From the NCBI GenBank assembly GCA_905215425.1, contig CAJMQD010000059.1:1-6257 (forward strand): DNA of 6,257 nt. The letters run 5' to 3'. Positions 1 through 5,573 of the stretch are shown here, one piece after another (the stretch's first letter is position 1; each line of letters starts with the position of its first letter). Made by a program: the position numbers and the translations under genes. Under the pieces are notes generated by a model. The model worked only from the letters and a program-made list of their open reading frames with translations. It searched no databases and was not told where the DNA came from. Origin of the DNA: an uncultured bacterium. Its GTDB lineage: Bacteria; Bacillota; Clostridia; Oscillospirales; Oscillospiraceae.

Positions 1-542
1 ATATGAACTGTGACGCCGCCCTGCAGGCCGCCCAGACCGGCAAGAGCGACATGGTGATGGCCGGTGTCACCATCACCGAGGAGCGTCAGGCTGTGATGGA
101 CTTCTCCGCCAGCTACGCCAACGGCGTTCAGGTGGTCATCGTGAAGGAGGATTCCCCCATCCAGACCGTGGATGACCTGGCCAACGCCAACATGATCGGC
201 TGCCAGATGGGCACCACCGGCTACATCTACTGCTCCGACACCCCCGAGCACGGCGGCTATGGCGAGGACCACGTCACCCCCTATGACGACGGCGCTGCCG
301 CTGTCCAGGCTCTGTTGAACGGCCAGGTGGACGCTGTGGTCATCGACAATATGCCCGCTCAGGAGTATGTGGCCGCCAATCCCGGCCTGAAGATCCTGGA
401 CACCGAGTTTGCTAACGAGGACTACGCCATCGGCGTTGCCAAGGGCAACACTGCCCTGCTGGACGCCATCAACGGCGCTCTGGCCGAGCTGAAGGCTGAC
501 GGCACCCTGCAGTCCATCGTGGACAAGTACATCAAGGCCTAA
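1..542 (+). CDS. Polar amino-acid ABC transporter substrate-binding protein, 3' part (5' end outside window)
   Basis: Encodes the C-terminal ~179 residues of an extracytoplasmic solute-binding protein (SBP family 3, periplasmic-binding type 2 fold) that captures an amino acid and delivers it to the permease and ATPase encoded next. Numbered from the ATG at base 3, the family signature ITEERQAVMDFS (24-35) is followed by the hinge and second lobe, with GTTGYIY (70-76) and AVVIDNMPAQEY (111-122), and a C-terminal helix ending in VDKYIKA. Family members are usually about 260-290 residues, so the signal peptide, lipobox and first half of lobe 1 lie off the left edge; the ATG at base 3 is an internal Met, not the start. 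Two cysteines (67 and 77) flank the GTTG ligand loop. The substrate cannot be named from this part. The family call is firm. Confidence 0.93.
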   Translation, partial: MNCDAALQAAQTGKSDMVMAGVTITEERQAVMDFSASYANGVQVVIVKEDSPIQTVDDLANANMIGCQMGTTGYIYCSDTPEHGGYGEDHVTPYDDGAAAVQALLNGQVDAVVIDNMPAQEYVAANPGLKILDTEFANEDYAIGVAKGNTALLDAINGALAELKADGTLQSIVDKYIKA

Positions 543-569
543 TTGAATCAAGCCTGAACAATACCAGGG

Positions 570-599
570 AAAAGGGCGGTCTTACAGGGCCGCCCTTTT
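570..599 (+). terminator. Intercistronic hairpin/terminator after the binding-protein gene
   Basis: A perfect 10-bp stem pairs AAAAGGGCGG (570-579) with CCGCCCTTTT (590-599), enclosing a 10-base loop that can be tightened by two further pairs. The 3' arm ends in TTTT, as in an intrinsic terminator. It lies 27 bases after the binding-protein stop and about 70 bases before the permease start, and no convincing new promoter follows it. It is therefore probably a partial terminator or mRNA-stabilising hairpin that keeps binding-protein mRNA more abundant than permease mRNA. That role is inferred. Confidence 0.8.
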
Positions 600-655
600 C
601 TGACTTGCAGTAGCCGGAAGGGGAAGAACGCCTGTTTCTCTGTTTTCGGCGGAAG

Positions 656-662
656 AAAGGGG
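656..662 (+). promoter_or_regulatory. Ribosome binding site deciding the permease start
   Basis: AAAGGGG lies 7 bases before the ATG at 670 but only 1 base before the in-frame ATG at 664. Spacing therefore favours 670 as the start. Confidence 0.7.
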
Positions 663-669
663 AATGTCC

Positions 670-1443
670 ATGAATCTGGCGGAATATTATGCCGCCCTGA
701 CCGAGCTGATGAAGAGCGGCGGCGAGGTTTCGTCCCTGCAGAAGGTTTTCGTCGGCATGTACAAGGCCTTTGTGGAGGGCGGCCGGTGGAAGCTCTACCT
801 GGACGGCGTGGTCAGCACCGTCGAGGTCACGGCCATGGCGCTGATCCTGGGCATTGTCCTGGGTGTGGTGGTGGCCGTGGTGCGCACGGCCCACGACCAG
901 CAGCGGCCGGGCCGGCACAATCCCGTGCTTACAGTGCTGAACGCCATCTGCAAGGTCTACACCACCGTGATCCGCGGCACCCCCATGATGGTCCAGCTGC
1001 TGATCATGGGCTTTGTCGTGTTCAGTAAAAGCCGGGAGTTTACTTTGGTGGGTACCTTGACCTTAGGTATCAACTCCGGCGCCTATGTGGCGGAGATTTT
1101 CAGGGGCGGCCTGATGAGTGTGGACCCCGGGCAGAATGAGGCCGGCCGCTCCCTGGGCTTAAACTATCTGGATACCATGCGTTTTATTGTGGTGCCGCAG
1201 GCATTTAAAAATGTGCTGCCGGCCCTTGGCAACGAGTTTATTACCCTGTTTAAGGATACCGCCCTCATCAACATCATCGGCGGCAAGGAGCTGGTATATG
1301 CGGCCAAGGCCGTGGGCAGCAAGACCTATGACGTGATGTACCCCTATCTGGGCATCGCGGTGATCTACCTGGTCATGGTCATGCTGTTCAGCTGGCTGCA
1401 GGGTAAGCTGGAAAGGAGGCTGCGTCAAAGTGATCGACGTTAA
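670..1443 (+). CDS. Amino-acid ABC transporter permease (HisM/GlnP type)
   Basis: A 257-residue integral membrane subunit of a polar amino-acid importer. It pairs in the cytoplasmic membrane with the neighbouring ATPase and receives substrate from the binding protein encoded upstream. Hydrophobic segments run roughly at residues 49-71, 98-118, 125-146, 188-205 and 226-243. The family motif RGTPMMVQL is at 102-110, and [13 protein letters not shown] at 135-147. The cytoplasmic EAA loop that docks on the ATPase reads [13 protein letters not shown] (156-168), with the conserved G at 163. About 40 polar N-terminal residues precede the first membrane segment, longer than in many 215-230-residue relatives. 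ATG 664 is an in-frame alternative start, but the Shine-Dalgarno spacing favours 670. The 3' end overlaps the ATPase gene by 14 bases, implying coupled translation. Codon use turns less GC-rich from about 1021 (TTA, TTG, TTT, GGT codons). Confidence 0.95.
   Translation: MNLAEYYAALTELMKSGGEVSSLQKVFVGMYKAFVEGGRWKLYLDGVVSTVEVTAMALILGIVLGVVVAVVRTAHDQQRPGRHNPVLTVLNAICKVYTTVIRGTPMMVQLLIMGFVVFSKSREFTLVGTLTLGINSGAYVAEIFRGGLMSVDPGQNEAGRSLGLNYLDTMRFIVVPQAFKNVLPALGNEFITLFKDTALINIIGGKELVYAAKAVGSKTYDVMYPYLGIAVIYLVMVMLFSWLQGKLERRLRQSDRR
1412..1419 (+). promoter_or_regulatory. Ribosome binding site of the ATPase gene, inside the permease gene
   Basis: AAAGGAGG is a near-perfect Shine-Dalgarno sequence within the last permease codons, 10 bases before GTG 1430. 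It supports the unusual GTG start and the 14-base overlap with the permease gene. Confidence 0.8.
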
Positions 1444-2152
1444 ACATCTGTCCAAGTCCTTCGGCGACCATCTGGTGCTGGACGATATCTCTGAACACAT
1501 CGCTCCCGGGGAAAAGGTGGTCATCATCGGGCCCTCCGGCTCCGGTAAGTCCACCTTTCTGCGGTGCCTGAACCTGCTGGAGACCCCCACCAAGGGCAGC
1601 ATCACTTTCCAGGGCACGGAACTCACCGACCCCAAGGTGGACATCGACCAGATGCGCCGCCAGATGGGCATGGTGTTCCAGCACTTCAACCTGTTCCCCA
1701 ACATGACCATCCGGAAGAACATCACTCTGGCCCCTGTACGCACCAAGCTGATGGGTCAGGCCCAGGCTGATGATCTGGCCACAACGCTGCTGCGTCGGGT
1801 GGGCCTGGAGGAGAAGGCGGACGCCTATCCCAACCAGCTGTCCGGCGGCCAGAAGCAGCGGATCGCCATTGTCCGGGCCCTGGCCATGCAGCCCAAGGTC
1901 ATGCTGTTCGACGAACCCACCTCCGCCCTGGACCCCGAGATGGTGGGGGAGGTACTTGAGGTTATGAAGCAGCTGGCCGAGGAGGGCATGACCATGGTGG
2001 TGGTCACCCACGAGATGGGCTTCGCCCGGGAGGTGGGCTCCCGCGTCCTCTTTATGGACGGCGGCCACATTCTGGAGCAGAACACTCCGGCGGAGTTCTT
2101 TTCCAACCCCAAAGAGGAGCGCACCAAAAGTTTTCTGTCCAAGGTGCTGTAA
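1430..2152 (+). CDS. Amino-acid ABC transporter ATP-binding protein (GlnQ/HisP type)
   Basis: A 240-residue cytoplasmic ATPase that powers import through the upstream permease. All nucleotide-binding-domain motifs are intact and correctly ordered: Walker [10 protein letters not shown] (34-42), Q-loop with Q84 in [16 protein letters not shown] signature LSGGQ (137-141), Walker B VMLFDE (157-162), D-loop SALD (165-168) and switch histidine H194 in VVTHEMGFA. The HFNLFPNMT stretch and [12 protein letters not shown] are typical of the polar amino-acid group, and 240 residues is the usual length. The GTG start is chosen because the protein begins directly with the typical first strand and a strong Shine-Dalgarno sequence precedes it. 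It is the last gene of the operon, and a strong terminator follows 8 bases after the stop. The transported amino acid cannot be told from the ATPase. Confidence 0.97.
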   Translation: MIDVKHLSKSFGDHLVLDDISEHIAPGEKVVIIGPSGSGKSTFLRCLNLLETPTKGSITFQGTELTDPKVDIDQMRRQMGMVFQHFNLFPNMTIRKNITLAPVRTKLMGQAQADDLATTLLRRVGLEEKADAYPNQLSGGQKQRIAIVRALAMQPKVMLFDEPTSALDPEMVGEVLEVMKQLAEEGMTMVVVTHEMGFAREVGSRVLFMDGGHILEQNTPAEFFSNPKEERTKSFLSKVL

Positions 2153-2160
2153 TCAAAATC

Positions 2161-2198
2161 AAAACAGGCCCGGCGCTTCAACGCCGGGCCTGTTTTTT
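2161..2198. terminator. Bidirectional intrinsic terminator between convergent genes
   Basis: A perfect 15-bp stem pairs AAAACAGGCCCGGCG (2161-2175) with its complement at 2182-2196 around the loop CTTCAA. A run of six T (2193-2198) ends the + strand ABC transcript. On the - strand the complementary arm ends in TTTT followed by GATTTTGATT, so the same hairpin can end the XRE-gene transcript, whose stop codon is at 2205-2207. Both converging genes share this 52-base gap. Confidence 0.93.
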
Positions 2199-2204
2199 CA
2201 TGCC

Positions 2205-3515
2205 TTAATATTCGTAGCCTTGGACGGGACCCCATTCTACGGCGGATACCTCACTGACCGAGCCCATGGAGGTGGAGTAGACGAAAGAGTTGGCCCACAC
2301 ACAGGTCCGGCCCAGCTCATCCGTGACCACGGCGGCAAAGGACAACTCGTCTCCGTTGTCCAGAGTGAGTTCCAAGGGGAGAAGCTCATAGCTCTGGTCG
2401 ATCTGGAAGACCTCTGCGGAGTCCTGGTCAGGAGCGGGGGAGCTCTGACTGCGGCTGCTGGACGTTGAAGTCACGGGGGTCAGCCACTGCACCAGCTTTT
2501 TATTGCGGAACAGGCCCACCTTCAACTCCTGAATGGCGGGGGCTGTGATCCGCATATCGTTATCATAGTCGTAGACCCAGTAGACGGTGACGGCGAAGCG
2601 TTCGTCCTTTCCCAGCTTCAGCTGGCCGTCCACTACATACTGGTCCAGAGGTTCACCGCTGTACACCTCTACTTGAGGGAGCGTGTTCGTGTACAGCCGG
2701 CTGTAATAGCCCAGAGTCTGCACCTGCCGGTCTTCGCCGTTGACAAAGGTGACGGACAGGGTGATATCGTCGGTGAGGGGAGCGACGAGCTCCGCGCGGA
2801 ACTCCCCGTTCTCCTTCCGCTGGCCCTCCGCCTCCAGGGTATCCGTGCCGTTTTCCAGGTGGAACAGGGCGCGGGTCTGGTCGGTATAGGCCTTGGGGGT
2901 GGCGCTGAGCGCAAAGGTGACCTTTCCTGCCTTGAGGTCTACGTTGGTCACCTTGGTGCTGGAGCCGGCAATCAGGCTGTTCTGTTCCTCTAAAATGGCC
3001 TCAATGCGGCTGGTCAGACTGCCGACCTGGCTGTTCAGAGCGCCGTTTATGGAGGAGACGGAGTTGGACAGGCTGTTGTACTGCCCCTGGAGGCTTTTCA
3101 GACGGGACTGTAAGGAGTACCCGAAGATCCCCAGTGCGGCTATGGCTGTACAGCCCACCGCCAGCAGGATCCGGCGGCGCATCCGGTTCACCGGTTTGCC
3201 CTCCGGCGCGGCCATTTGAGCGGGCTGCTGCTGTTGGTATCTGCGGAAGATGTCCTCGATGATCTCCGCCTGACGGTCGGTGATGGTGTCGGCGGGAGCC
3301 TCCGGGGTGTCCTCAACGCCCAGCAGCCAGCCTACGGAAACCTGAAACAGGCGGCTGAGGGCCACCAGCTTGTCAATGTCAGGGAGAGAGGCGTCGCTCT
3401 CCCATTTATAGATCGCCTGGCGGGAGACGCCAAGCTGTTCGCCCAGTCCCTCCTGAGAAAGGCCCAGCTCCTTTCGCTTGGCGGCGATGCGCTGGCCTGT
3501 GGTCATTGCTGTCAT
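2205..3515 (-). CDS. Membrane-anchored XRE-family protein with coiled coil and exported beta-rich domain
   Basis: A 436-residue protein with a clear domain order. Residues 5-66 form a Cro/C1-type helix-turn-helix (LSQEGLGEQLGVSRQAIYKW at 19-38, then the WLLG end typical of XRE domains). A polar linker with a QQQQ run spans about 67-110. A basic patch RMRRR (111-115) precedes a single membrane helix at about 116-134. A predicted coiled coil follows (about 136-183), then about 250 mostly beta-type residues with a Ser-rich low-complexity stretch at 350-359. The basic patch implies the DNA-binding domain is inside and the C-terminus outside. This recalls RodZ in layout only. The start is fixed by AAAGGAGG 8 bases upstream. 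A membrane-bound sensor-regulator is a reasonable inference; target and signal are unknown. It ends at the shared terminator opposite the transporter operon, so no operon link to transport is implied. Confidence 0.88.
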   Translation of the reverse strand: MTAMTTGQRIAAKRKELGLSQEGLGEQLGVSRQAIYKWESDASLPDIDKLVALSRLFQVSVGWLLGVEDTPEAPADTITDRQAEIIEDIFRRYQQQQPAQMAAPEGKPVNRMRRRILLAVGCTAIAALGIFGYSLQSRLKSLQGQYNSLSNSVSSINGALNSQVGSLTSRIEAILEEQNSLIAGSSTKVTNVDLKAGKVTFALSATPKAYTDQTRALFHLENGTDTLEAEGQRKENGEFRAELVAPLTDDITLSVTFVNGEDRQVQTLGYYSRLYTNTLPQVEVYSGEPLDQYVVDGQLKLGKDERFAVTVYWVYDYDNDMRITAPAIQELKVGLFRNKKLVQWLTPVTSTSSSRSQSSPAPDQDSAEVFQIDQSYELLPLELTLDNGDELSFAAVVTDELGRTCVWANSFVYSTSMGSVSEVSAVEWGPVQGYEY

Positions 3516-3523
3516 AAAATCGA

Positions 3524-3531
3524 CCTCCTTT
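3524..3531 (-). promoter_or_regulatory. Ribosome binding site of the XRE gene
   Basis: On the - strand AAAGGAGG lies 8 bases before the ATG at 3515. This fixes that start rather than the second in-frame ATG at 3506. Confidence 0.85.
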
Positions 3532-3537
3532 GGATGG

Positions 3538-3546
3538 AGTGTAGCA
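3538..3546 (-). promoter_or_regulatory. Extended -10 promoter of the XRE gene
   Basis: On the - strand TGCTACACT provides a TG-N extension plus a TACACT hexamer, 22 bases upstream of the start codon. No good -35 hexamer sits 16-18 bases upstream, which is compatible with an extended -10 promoter. The right arm of an inverted repeat overlaps it, suggesting repression at this site. Confidence 0.6.
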
Positions 3547-3590
3547 AAAAGCGGGAAACCGAGCCACCATCCGGGGGTGGATTTTTGCTA
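3542..3590. repeat. Perfect 9-bp inverted repeat over the XRE promoter, candidate operator
   Basis: TAGCAAAAA (3542-3550) and TTTTTGCTA (3582-3590) are perfect inverted copies separated by 31 bases, with arm centres 40 bp apart (close to four helical turns). One arm lies within the extended -10 of the XRE gene. A smaller inverted pair, CCACC (3564-3568) and GGTGG (3576-3580), sits between the arms. The arrangement fits autoregulation by the XRE protein. It could instead be an imperfect terminator structure for the alanyl-tRNA editing gene, whose stop is at 3635-3637 and for which no other clear terminator is visible. Confidence 0.5.
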
Positions 3591-3634
3591 ACCTGTGGTT
3601 TACATGATTTTGAAAGCCTTGGGGCAGAAGCGAT

Positions 3635-4777
3635 TCACTTAGACAGCCACTGCTGGATGTCCTTCCGGGCAGCCTGCACCCGGCCCTGGACAAAGTCGGG
3701 CTTTCCGCCGCCCCGGCCGTTCAGGGCCTGATTCATCTCCTTGACGAAGGCACGCAGATCGCCGCCCCGCTGTCCGATGGCGTAGGCATAGCCCTCCCGG
3801 GCGCTGCCGGAGAAGCAGGCGCAGCGTCCGCCGCAGGTGTTCAGAACGGCGTCGCACAGTCTGCGCAGACCGTCGGGGGAGAGGTCGTCCTCGAACAGGA
3901 CCACGTCCCCTGCGCCGGTGTGCCGCTCTGCCAGAGTCTGAAAGTGGGCATCCTCCATGGCGGACAGGCGGAGCTTCAGCGCCTGATTCTCCTCCAGCAG
4001 GCGCTCCACGGCTTTTCCTGTTTCTGCTGCTTTGGCGGACAGCAGGTTGGAGATCTTGTGGTTCTGTCCGGCGGCGGAATTGAGATAGGCCATGGCCCGG
4101 CCGCCGCACACCAACTCGATGCGCACGCCGTCCCGGAAGCGCTGGACGCTCAGCAGCTTGACCAGCCCGATCTGTCCGGCGGAGGAGACGTGGGTGCCGC
4201 AGCAGGCGCAGGTGTCCGCCCCGGGGAAGGTGACGATGCGCACCTGCCCGTCAATGGCCTTCTTGCTCCGGTAGTCTATATGCTCCAGCTCCTGCGCGGT
4301 GGGGTAAAGGATCTGCGTGGGGCGGTCCTGCCACAGGTAGTGATTGACCTCCGCCTCCAGCTCCTCCAGCTGTGTCTGGTCCAGTTCTACGTTCAGGTCG
4401 ATGGTGATCACGTCGGATCCCATGTGGAAGCCGACGTTGTCACAGCCATATTTGGCGTGGGCCAGGCCGGAGACGATGTGCTCGCCGGAGTGCTGCTGCA
4501 TCAGGTCGAACCGGCGCTCCCAGTCAATGGTACCGGACACCTGCTGCCCCGGCGTAAGGGGGGCGTCACAGGTGTGGACGATCGCGTCTGCCCGGGTGTG
4601 GACCTCCAGCACGTGGACGCCGCCCAGCACGCCGGTATCGTAGGGCTGGCCGCCGCCCTCGGGGTAGAAGGCGGTCTGGTCTAAGATGATGTCATATCCC
4701 TTTTTACTGGGAGTGCAGGACAGCACTGTCCCGGTGAATTGGGTCAGGTAGGGGTCGTTTTCGTATAACTTGGTCAT
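3635..4777 (-). CDS. alaX: AlaX-type alanyl-tRNA editing protein with DHHA1 domain
   Basis: A 380-residue stand-alone relative of the alanyl-tRNA synthetase editing domain. The family hydrolyses mischarged Ser-tRNA(Ala) or Gly-tRNA(Ala) in the cytoplasm. The N-terminal barrel carries FYPEGGGQP (37-45), as in AlaRS editing regions. Zinc-site motifs follow: QQHSGEH (94-100; H96 and H100) and CACCGTH (190-196; C192 and H196 in the Cx3H position). A helical segment (about 235-280, rich in Glu, Leu and Lys) leads to a C-terminal DHHA1-like domain with GRGGGKPDF (354-362). There is no aminoacylation domain, so this is not a truncated AlaRS. ATG 4777 is chosen because GGAGGAAGG precedes it and the in-frame ATG at 4822 lies in the promoter -10 region. 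It is transcribed alone from its own promoter. The extra cysteines C190 and C193 beside the zinc motif are noteworthy. Confidence 0.93.
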   Translation of the reverse strand: MTKLYENDPYLTQFTGTVLSCTPSKKGYDIILDQTAFYPEGGGQPYDTGVLGGVHVLEVHTRADAIVHTCDAPLTPGQQVSGTIDWERRFDLMQQHSGEHIVSGLAHAKYGCDNVGFHMGSDVITIDLNVELDQTQLEELEAEVNHYLWQDRPTQILYPTAQELEHIDYRSKKAIDGQVRIVTFPGADTCACCGTHVSSAGQIGLVKLLSVQRFRDGVRIELVCGGRAMAYLNSAAGQNHKISNLLSAKAAETGKAVERLLEENQALKLRLSAMEDAHFQTLAERHTGAGDVVLFEDDLSPDGLRRLCDAVLNTCGGRCACFSGSAREGYAYAIGQRGGDLRAFVKEMNQALNGRGGGKPDFVQGRVQAARKDIQQWLSK

Positions 4778-4782
4778 GGGAA

Positions 4783-4791
4783 CCTTCCTCC
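4783..4791 (-). promoter_or_regulatory. Ribosome binding site deciding the alanyl-tRNA editing gene start
   Basis: On the - strand GGAGGAAGG has its GGAGG core 9 bases before ATG 4777. No Shine-Dalgarno sequence is placed properly for the upstream in-frame ATG at 4822. Confidence 0.8.
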
Positions 4792-4812
4792 GTTTGTGGT
4801 TTCTTTTGCTCC

Positions 4813-4841
4813 AGTATAGCACCGGACGGCGAAAAAGGCAA
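4813..4841 (-). promoter_or_regulatory. Sigma-A-type promoter of the alanyl-tRNA editing gene
   Basis: On the - strand a -35 element TTGCCT (4841-4836), a 17-base spacer and an extended -10 TGC-TATACT (4821-4813) make a strong vegetative promoter. Transcription should begin near 4806, giving a leader of about 30 bases before ATG 4777. It starts just beyond the terminator of the kinase gene, so the editing gene forms its own transcription unit. Confidence 0.82.
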
Positions 4842-4887
4842 AGAAAAGCCGGAGCGTGTGGGCATAAATGCGCCGCGGCCCAAGGAT

Positions 4888-4923
4888 AAAAACGCCCCGG
4901 AACAGACGGAGCTGTTCCGGGGC
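4888..4923 (-). terminator. Intrinsic terminator of the phosphoketolase-kinase unit
   Basis: A perfect 12-bp stem (4894-4905 with 4912-4923, arms built on GCCCCGGAACAG) encloses a 6-base loop. On the - strand it is followed by G and TTTTT (4892-4888). There is no T-run on the + side, so it acts on the - strand only. It lies 8 bases after the kinase stop codon. Confidence 0.92.
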
Positions 4924-4931
4924 TGACTTAG

Positions 4932-5540
4932 TTAGAGCGCTTCCACTTGGTCGGATGTGCCGGAGACTGCGTAGTCGCAGCATGCCTTGACTTGAAAAGC
5001 GTCGAAATAGGCGTCCTCCAAGGGGATCCAGAGCTGCTGAAAGCGGGACAGGCAGAATTCGCCGCCGCGGGCCAACAGGCGCTGGCGCCGGGTGGGCCAG
5101 TCGGCCTCCACCCAGAGCTTCAACTGGTAGTAGTCCCGCAGGCCGGGGCGGAGGGAGTAGACCCCCTCGGTGATGAACAGGGGGCAGGGGGCCACGGTGC
5201 GCTCCGCAGCGAAGTCTCCGGCGTGACAGTCCCAGGGGCGGAACCGGGCGGGCTGCCCCTGACAGAGGGGATGCAGCGCCTGAATGAAAAACCGCTGGTG
5301 ATCCACATTTTCTCCCGGCCTGGACAGGCGCTCTTGGGTGCGCAGGTCAGGGGTCAAGAAGAAGTCGTCCATGTGAAGGACGGGGCAGTTTAACTGCCGG
5401 GACAGCCACTGAGCCAGAGTGGATTTACCGGTGGCGCAGGGGCCGTCCAGGGCGATGCGAAGCTGGCTGTGCATGGGCTGAAGTTCGCGGATCACAGACA
5501 ACAGTGCCTGGGGTGTGATGGGCTGTGGAGTGTGCTCCAT
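4932..5540 (-). CDS. P-loop kinase, uridine-kinase-like
   Basis: A 202-residue cytoplasmic P-loop protein resembling the uridine kinase/phosphoribulokinase group of small-molecule kinases. Walker A is GPCATGKST (33-41). The following strand ends in HMDDFF (56-61), the position where uridine kinases carry an acidic pair that binds the nucleoside or catalyses transfer. A second strand, LFITEGVYSL (121-130), matches the family's hydrophobic strand with E125-G126. Arg-rich WPTRRQRLLARGG (148-160) looks like the lid that contacts phosphate. The length is close to that of bacterial uridine kinases, but the true substrate is not determinable here. The start is supported by AAAAGGAG 8 bases upstream (5556-5549). 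It lies 33 bases downstream of the phosphoketolase stop on the same strand with no terminator or clear promoter between them, so the two are probably co-transcribed. Confidence 0.85.
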   Translation of the reverse strand: MEHTPQPITPQALLSVIRELQPMHSQLRIALDGPCATGKSTLAQWLSRQLNCPVLHMDDFFLTPDLRTQERLSRPGENVDHQRFFIQALHPLCQGQPARFRPWDCHAGDFAAERTVAPCPLFITEGVYSLRPGLRDYYQLKLWVEADWPTRRQRLLARGGEFCLSRFQQLWIPLEDAYFDAFQVKACCDYAVSGTSDQVEAL

Positions 5541-5548
5541 GGGAAATT

Positions 5549-5556
5549 CTCCTTTT
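5549..5556 (-). promoter_or_regulatory. Ribosome binding site of the kinase gene
   Basis: On the - strand AAAAGGAG lies 8 bases before ATG 5540, inside the short gap after the phosphoketolase stop codon. Confidence 0.75.
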
Positions 5557-5573
5557 GTGTACCGGGGTGAAAC

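Noticed and set aside
601..660. Possible separate promoter for the permease gene (TTGCAG at 605-610)
   Set aside because: No acceptable -10 hexamer lies 16-18 bases downstream, so an independent promoter is not supported.
1388..2068. Long open frame on the - strand (226 codons) opposite the ATPase gene
   Set aside because: The His/Gly-rich translation has no motif, and the opposite strand carries a complete ABC ATPase.
3920..4684. Long open frame on the + strand (254 codons) opposite the alanyl-tRNA editing gene
   Set aside because: It is antisense to a gene with intact family motifs, its translation is Gly/Val/Leu-rich with no recognisable motif, and it has no ribosome binding site. Such shadow frames are expected in GC-rich DNA.
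4861..4931. Terminator acting on the + strand at the hairpin 4894-4923
   Set aside because: The T-run exists only on the - strand side; on the + side the stem is followed by TGACTTA. No + strand gene reads into it.
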